DNA from: Myxococcales bacterium
GTDB lineage: Bacteria > Myxococcota_A > Bradymonadia > UBA7976 > UBA1532
Length of the DNA stretch: 64,000 nucleotides
Direction: 5' to 3'
Assembly (NCBI GenBank): GCA_020633465.1
Contig: JACKDN010000013.1
Location: 1-64,000, forward strand
Below, in pieces: positions 61,369-64,000 of the stretch. A program made the translations under genes and the position numbers. The notes below the pieces were generated by a model, which saw only the letters and a list, made by a program, of their open reading frames with translations, searched no databases and was not told the DNA's origin. Numbering within the stretch: position 1 is the stretch's first letter; every line of letters begins with the position of its first letter.

Positions 61369-62354
61369 AGATCGACCTCTGGGTGAACCACCCCCGCGAG
61401 GTACAGGCCGGCCAGACGACCGCCATGCTGGCCGCGGCCGCCATCCGTCGCGGACACACGGTGCACGTCGCCGGCGTCGCCGATCTGTTCGTCGACGTCG
61501 ACGACAGCGTGGGCGCCTGTGGTGTCCTGGTGCCCGCCGAGGCGCGCACGGCCGCGCAGGTGGCCGAGGCGCTGCGCGCGGGTCCGCTCTCGGACGTCGA
61601 GCTGAGCGGCTTCGACGCGGTGCTCGTGCGCACGAGCCCCGGGCGGGATCCGCGGGCCTGGGCGCACCAGACGGCGCTGGTGATCGGCGAGCTGCTCGTG
61701 CATCAGGGCGTCGACGTGGTGAACCGTCCCGCGGGGTTGGCGCGGGCGGGCGGCAAGCTGTACCAGGCGTGGCTGCCCCGTCACCTGCGGCCCGAGACGC
61801 TGGTCGCCGCCGACGCCGCGCGGCTGGTGCGCCACGTTCGCGATCGCAACCAGACCACGGTGCTGAAGCCGGCGGTCGGCACGCGCGGCCGCGACGTGTT
61901 TCGGGTGGCGCCGGACGACGGCAACGTGTCGGTCATCGCCGAGGCGCTGGTGCGGGACAACTACGCGATGGCGCAGGCCTATCTGCCCGAGGCCGACGCG
62001 GGCGACACCCGGGTGCTGCTGCTCGACGGGCACCTGCTCGAGGTCGACGGGGCGGTGGCCGCGGTGCGCCGCGTGCCGCAGGCGGGTGAGTTCCGCAGCA
62101 ACGTCCACACGGGCGCCGACGTCGCCCCGGCGCCCCTGCGCCCCATCATGCGCGAGGCCGCGGACGCCCTCGGCGATCGACTGCGCGAGGACGGGCTCTG
62201 GCTGGTCGGCATGGATCTCATCGGTGACCGCCTCGTCGAGCTGAACGTGTTCAGCACCGGCGGGCTGCGCGACGCCGAACGCTTCACGGGCGTCGACTTC
62301 TCGGCGCACATCATCGAGAACCTCGAGCGGCGCCACGTCCAGGGAAGGTCCTGA
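61365..62354 (+). CDS. Glutathione synthetase-like ATP-grasp ligase
   Basis: The 329-residue product resembles GshB-type ATP-grasp enzymes: an N-terminal lobe (IDLWVNHPREVQAGQTTAMLAAAAIRRGHTVHVAG), VVNRPAGLARAGGKLYQAWLP, ATP-binding TTVLKPAVGTRGRDVFRV near 165 (Lys), AQAYLPEADAGDTRVLLLDG near 205, and GMDLIGDRLVELNVFSTGGLRD near 285-306 (Mg-binding Asp and Asn-x-F/S). The start is TTG 61365 overlapping the previous stop, preceded by AGGGAG. It would join a carboxylate to an amine. Coupled to a deacylase, it may make or remodel a small peptide; glutathione itself is not implied, as no gshA is nearby. Confidence 0.8.
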   Translation: MKIDLWVNHPREVQAGQTTAMLAAAAIRRGHTVHVAGVADLFVDVDDSVGACGVLVPAEARTAAQVAEALRAGPLSDVELSGFDAVLVRTSPGRDPRAWAHQTALVIGELLVHQGVDVVNRPAGLARAGGKLYQAWLPRHLRPETLVAADAARLVRHVRDRNQTTVLKPAVGTRGRDVFRVAPDDGNVSVIAEALVRDNYAMAQAYLPEADAGDTRVLLLDGHLLEVDGAVAAVRRVPQAGEFRSNVHTGADVAPAPLRPIMREAADALGDRLREDGLWLVGMDLIGDRLVELNVFSTGGLRDAERFTGVDFSAHIIENLERRHVQGRS

Positions 62355-62356
62355 TC

Positions 62357-63796
<1,440 letters not shown>

Positions 63797-63826
63797 CGTG
63801 GGCGGGCGCGGCGGTGGCCGCAGAGG

Positions 63827-64000
63827 TCAGAAGCGCGCGTAGATGAACGCGCCGCCGGCCGGCGGCAGGAAGACCACGAGGAACACCACCACCAGCCCGT
63901 ACACCAGCCCGCGGGCCGGGGCCGGCAGTCGGAAGAAGGTGGCGCCCAGCCGCCGGAAGGGCTCGAACGCCAGCAGGTGCTCGGCGCCCAAAAAGAGGGC
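63827..64000 (-). CDS. C-terminal end of a membrane protein, possibly MBOAT acyltransferase
   Basis: Only the last 57 residues are in the window: a loop, then a strongly hydrophobic helix (GLVYGLVVVFLVVFLPPAGG) and the end FIYARF. MBOAT O-acyltransferases such as AlgI typically end with a hydrophobic helix followed by P-FIYF-x-F, so this is a plausible member, but the catalytic His lies outside the window. It converges with the ATP-grasp operon, 30 bases between stops. Confidence 0.45.
   Translation of the reverse strand, partial: ALFLGAEHLLAFEPFRRLGATFFRLPAPARGLVYGLVVVFLVVFLPPAGGAFIYARF

Overview
This window looks like chromosomal DNA of a Myxococcota bacterium, in the broad sense of the old Deltaproteobacteria. 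The basis is very high GC, many lipoproteins with long Asp/Ala-rich linkers, Cys/Asp-rich MopE-type repeats, long thrombospondin type 3 (TSP3) calcium-binding stretches, C-terminal tails resembling the MYXO-CTERM sorting signal, and an NtrC-type sigma-54 activator. The species cannot be named from the sequence. I see no tRNA, rRNA, CRISPR array, insertion sequence or prophage.

Layout. 1-3.0 kb: eroded accessory DNA (truncated DUF1016/YhcG-like gene, frameshifted AlbA-type ATPase gene, HIT-hydrolase fragment, small zinc-ribbon gene). 3.0-7.1 kb: pRiA4b ORF-3-like gene coupled to genes of unknown function. 7.2-14.6 kb: two large lipoproteins, one M19-dipeptidase-like and one with MopE/EGF/FG-GAP repeats. 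14.6-19.3 kb: MpaB-type oxygenase, DUF1801 protein, and an overlapping four-gene operon (GntR regulator, small protein, GMC oxidoreductase, unknown protein) with a palindromic operator at its promoter. 19.6-25.1 kb: RRM RNA-binding protein, CAP-domain protein with a broken Sel1-like gene, SGNH-hydrolase lipoprotein, GST-like protein. 25.3-33.2 kb: five packed genes (LVIVD propeller lipoprotein, di-haem peroxidase-like lipoprotein, RND exporter with a frameshift, PhnD-like binding protein, RraA-like protein), convergent with infC, which appears to start at ATT. 33.8-45.3 kb: PilZ protein, a 1585-residue lipoprotein with three copies of an unrecognised domain, acyl-CoA dehydrogenase, carboxypeptidase-regulatory-like lipoprotein, AMIN-domain protein, degenerate receiver protein. 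45.3-56.6 kb: PLP-dependent D-threonine-aldolase-like enzyme, pentahaem cytochrome lipoprotein, two giant TSP3 proteins flanking a tail-collar-domain protein and a Tat-exported protein. 56.7-64.0 kb: aat, then the divergent NtrC-type regulator and a four-gene unit (deiminase-fold lipoprotein, AstE/AspA-like deacylase, two ATP-grasp-type proteins), and the end of a membrane protein.

The best candidate for an undescribed system is 57.4-63.8 kb. The activator has Glu in place of the receiver phospho-acceptor Asp. It is divergent from a near-perfect -24/-12 promoter that sits in front of an envelope deiminase-fold protein and a coupled amidohydrolase/ligase set. This suggests sigma-54-controlled chemistry on an amino acid or peptide. 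A second candidate is the 25.3-33.2 kb unit coupling envelope redox proteins to an RND exporter.

Four otherwise intact genes carry apparent single-base frameshifts (about 0.89, 22.3, 31.0 and 43.6 kb). All lie in GC-rich stretches, so sequencing or assembly error is as likely as real decay.
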